From contig CANQMP010000004.1 of NCBI GenBank assembly GCA_947624975.1, positions 1 through 64,000 of the forward strand: DNA of 64,000 nt. The letters run 5' to 3'. Under the pieces are notes generated by a model. The model saw nothing but the letters and a program-made list of their open reading frames with translations, searched no databases and was not told where the DNA came from. Position 1 is the first letter of the stretch; every line of letters starts with the position of its first letter. The stretch comes from Candidatus Gastranaerophilales bacterium (GTDB lineage: Bacteria > Cyanobacteriota > Vampirovibrionia > Gastranaerophilales > Gastranaerophilaceae). The translations under genes and the position numbers were made by a program. Positions 61,573 through 64,000 of this stretch are shown piece after piece.

Positions 61573-62712
61573 TTATACATCATAGTTTTTATTAAAGTCT
61601 TTTTGGGGTGGAGTGAAGTCCACCCTACTCCTACCGTTATATATGTTCAAATAATACCTTATTATTCTATTATCATTTATAAAAGAAATATAATACATTA
61701 ATCTTAAATGAGAAAAACTCCTATAATTAGTTTTTTTCTCTAATTCAAAAAAGTTAGTATTAAAAAACTCATCTATTTTAATACTTTTACTCTTATATTT
61801 GTCTTTCATTTTTTCATAAACAAGTTTTTTCATATCTTTTAAGTGTATCCAGAAAAAACCTATAGGAAAGATTTTTTGCATTAATTTATTATCATTTTGA
61901 AATCTTTCAATTATTCTGTTATTTTCGTTATCATAAAAAGGAATATAATAAGTATCAGATGACACGGGAAAACAAACAGTATCAAAAGTCCCGTTAAATG
62001 GCGACAATAGATCAGGTGTTTCAAAACTACCCAAAGGTATTTTACCTTCAAATAAATTTATTCCGGAAAAAGAAGTTATTATTTTATCATTTTGGATTTT
62101 TTTCTTTATGTAAGAAATCAAATTCTTAATAAAAAATTTTGGGATTAAAAAATGACAACTAAAAGAATTTAGATAATTTGAATGTTTTAATATTTTTTTA
62201 TATAACTTTTGATAATATTTGAACGCAAGCTTCTCTTTTAATAAAATTTTAACCTTATCTTCTCTTTTATATAAATCCAATATTTCTTTAAATTTATCAC
62301 TGAAATAAATCTGATCATCATCAATTTTTATTGCATATTTATATTTTGCTTTAGATAGCGCAAAATTATAATAGTTACTTAATAGATGAATTGAATTTTT
62401 AGGAAGATTTAAAGCATAATCATATTCTTCTTCAGATAAATTATGAGAATATACTTTTGGCTCATAAAAATAAACTCTAATTTTATCAGGATACTGTTTT
62501 TGTTTTTCAATAATTATTTTTTCGGTATCATCAAAACTTTCCTGATAAACAATAATTAATTCATCAAGAGCATTTATACAGGAATCAATACAATCCGAAA
62601 TAAAATCTGCACCGTTTTTTGCTCTTAATAACCCGCTTATACCAATAGGACGTTCTTTTGTAAAGTCTGAAATATTCACGGCAAAAGAGCTGCCCCCCCC
62701 CCCCCCCTGCAT
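61573..62712 (-). CDS. Glycosyltransferase (GT2-like); probable native start upstream at ~62761, out of register in this sequence
   Basis: GISGLLRAKNGADFISDCIDSCINALDELIIVYQESFDDTEKII, KYAIKIDDDQIYF. Confidence 0.7.
   Translation of the reverse strand: MQGGGGGSSFAVNISDFTKERPIGISGLLRAKNGADFISDCIDSCINALDELIIVYQESFDDTEKIIIEKQKQYPDKIRVYFYEPKVYSHNLSEEEYDYALNLPKNSIHLLSNYYNFALSKAKYKYAIKIDDDQIYFSDKFKEILDLYKREDKVKILLKEKLAFKYYQKLYKKILKHSNYLNSFSCHFLIPKFFIKNLISYIKKKIQNDKIITSFSGINLFEGKIPLGSFETPDLLSPFNGTFDTVCFPVSSDTYYIPFYDNENNRIIERFQNDNKLMQKIFPIGFFWIHLKDMKKLVYEKMKDKYKSKSIKIDEFFNTNFFELEKKTNYRSFSHLRLMYYISFINDNRIIRYYLNIYNGRSRVDFTPPQKDFNKNYDV
61605..61630. repeat. Palindromic repeat R6, inside the 3' end of the 61573-62712 CDS
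   Basis: GGGGTGGAGTGAAGTCCACCCTACTC; encodes the SRVDFTPPQK tail on the - strand. Confidence 0.7.
62693..62707 (-). repeat. Poly-G (coding strand) tract T7 (G15) at 5' end of GT gene
   Basis: + strand agctg-C15-tgcattt. Confidence 0.95.
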
Positions 62713-62838
62713 TTGATTTGTTCATATTTATTATAGTATTTTTATTTGAATTTTGCATCATTTTCTTTTTTTATTATATTTATCCTTTTTTATTATACAA
62801 TAAAATTTTTATTAAGTTTATGGTAAAATTTTCTTATA

Positions 62839-63633
62839 ATGAAATTGGATATGAAAAAAATTTTTAGCATAGAAAAAGTTAAAAGCAGGGAATATAAGCA
62901 CATTTATATAACCTTATTTTTTATAAAATTTTCTTTTAAATATAAAAATAGAGATAAATATATTGAAAAGTATTTAATAGAAGATGAATCTAACAAAATC
63001 TATATTAAAGAAAACGGAATTTTAAGAGAAACTCAAGAAAAAATCCCGGGACTTGACATTGACTTAAAGGGGGCTAATAACACAATTATTATTGAATATC
63101 CTACGCATTTTATAGATTCTCGCATCGATTGTAAGGGTAATAATGGCAAAATTATTATAGAACAAACCAAAAATAAATTAATTAATTTGAAAATATATAT
63201 GTCCTCTAACGACAATGAAAAACTTCTGGAAAACAGATATGTTCATATAAAACGTAATGCATCCTCGGGAGGAGGTGGAGGCTTGAGTATTTTCTCATGG
63301 TCAGAAAACTCTAAGGTAATTATAGGCGAAGATTGCATGTTTTCATGTGGTATAAAGGTATTCTGCGGGGATGGGCACTTATTTAAAGATAAAAAAACAG
63401 GTAAATATATAAATAATTATGACGGATGTTTTGTTGAAATAGGCAACCACTGCTGGATTGGAATGAATGTCGTTGTGTGTAAAAATACAAGAATCCCCGA
63501 TGGTTGTATAATAGGGGTAAATTCTGTCGTAACAAAAAGCATTAATGAAGAAAATGTTGTACTTGCGGGCAATCCTGCAAAAATTGTAAGAAAAGATATT
63601 GAATGGGAAAGAAAAGTTAAATATTTAAATTGA
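62839..63633 (+). CDS. LbH/hexapeptide-repeat acyltransferase
   Basis: VEIGNHCWIGMNVVVCKNTRIPDGCIIGVNSVVTKSINEENVVLAGNPAKIVRKDIEW. Confidence 0.85.
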   Translation: MKLDMKKIFSIEKVKSREYKHIYITLFFIKFSFKYKNRDKYIEKYLIEDESNKIYIKENGILRETQEKIPGLDIDLKGANNTIIIEYPTHFIDSRIDCKGNNGKIIIEQTKNKLINLKIYMSSNDNEKLLENRYVHIKRNASSGGGGGLSIFSWSENSKVIIGEDCMFSCGIKVFCGDGHLFKDKKTGKYINNYDGCFVEIGNHCWIGMNVVVCKNTRIPDGCIIGVNSVVTKSINEENVVLAGNPAKIVRKDIEWERKVKYLN

Positions 63634-63919
63634 AAACTTCAAATAAACTCAAAATTTCTTCAGATGTTATTTCTTTTATATAATTTTCAAACTTGAATTT
63701 ATGCAAATTTTTAATATTTTCTCCGATTAAACTTCTTTCAAGTTCTTCTAAATCACCAAGAGCAAAAAAATCACCGCTAAATTCGATATTTTTTATTATA
63801 CAGTTTTCTATTAAACAATTAATTTCAACCGTACCAAAATCAAATCTTTTTTTGTTTGAAAAATTAAATTCAGGCATTTTGTTATAATTCCATTCTGATG
63901 TTTTATATTTACTATCCAT
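63617..63919 (-). CDS. Hypothetical protein (possibly extends upstream)
   Basis: 100 aa ORF at the window edge; no family recognised. Confidence 0.4.
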   Translation of the reverse strand: MDSKYKTSEWNYNKMPEFNFSNKKRFDFGTVEINCLIENCIIKNIEFSGDFFALGDLEELERSLIGENIKNLHKFKFENYIKEITSEEILSLFEVFNLNI

Positions 63920-64000
63920 AAGTTTTTTTATTTCGCTGCATTCATTAAAAGATACATTATATTCTTTATCAATCGGGAATTTTTTGATAATCTTACTTTT

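Noticed and set aside
51891-62707. Poly-C tracts as assembly or sequencing artefacts
   Set aside because: Exact lengths may be wrong, but the tracts recur only in GT genes with consistent registers and in an AT-rich genome; length uncertainty is noted, presence is not doubted.
63268-63287. GGAGGAGGTGGAGG in the acyltransferase gene as an eighth phase-variable tract
   Set aside because: Interrupted G-rich sequence (longest G-run 3), not a homopolymer or clean tandem repeat likely to slip often.
1-64000. CRISPR array, transposase, prophage or integrase
   Set aside because: No regularly spaced repeats and no ORF with transposase, integrase or phage structural motifs was seen; the repeats present are dispersed palindromes.

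Overview
AT-rich 64 kb bacterial window. The first ~50 kb is mostly housekeeping: nagA, murE, ftsI-type PBP, glgP, thrB, rpsL-rpsG, leuD, holA/holB, lpxA, pyrF, comEC, a heptose-7-P kinase, an O-antigen-ligase-like gene, MlaD and AsmA proteins, rpoB, split rpoC1/rpoC2 and tRNA-Cys. The cyanobacterial-type rpoC split, the LPS genes and the orphan prepilin-like proteins (FTLAEVLITLG...) suggest a non-photosynthetic cyanobacterial relative (Vampirovibrionia/Gastranaerophilales); this lineage call is an inference. The region 50.7-63.6 kb is a glycan island: sialyltransferase-like GT, GT6 (ABO blood-group-like), a GT2-GT11 fusion (alpha-1,2-fucosyltransferase), two more GT2s, fcl and gmd (GDP-L-fucose synthesis), GT10 (alpha-1,3/4-fucosyltransferase), GNAT, Sfp-type PPTase, another GT and an acyltransferase. 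Seven poly-C/poly-G tracts (6-15 nt) lie inside seven glycosyltransferase genes. Hand translation of the alternative registers predicts an on/off switch (GT6), a GT2/GT11 domain-fusion switch, start-site selection (61.6-62.7 kb GT) and C-terminal tail switching or coupling in the others. This is a candidate phase-variable, host-glycan-like (ABO/H/Lewis/sialyl) surface fucosylation system. A family of palindromic repeats punctuates the island, and an inverted pair of ~30 bp copies flanks the GT10 gene.
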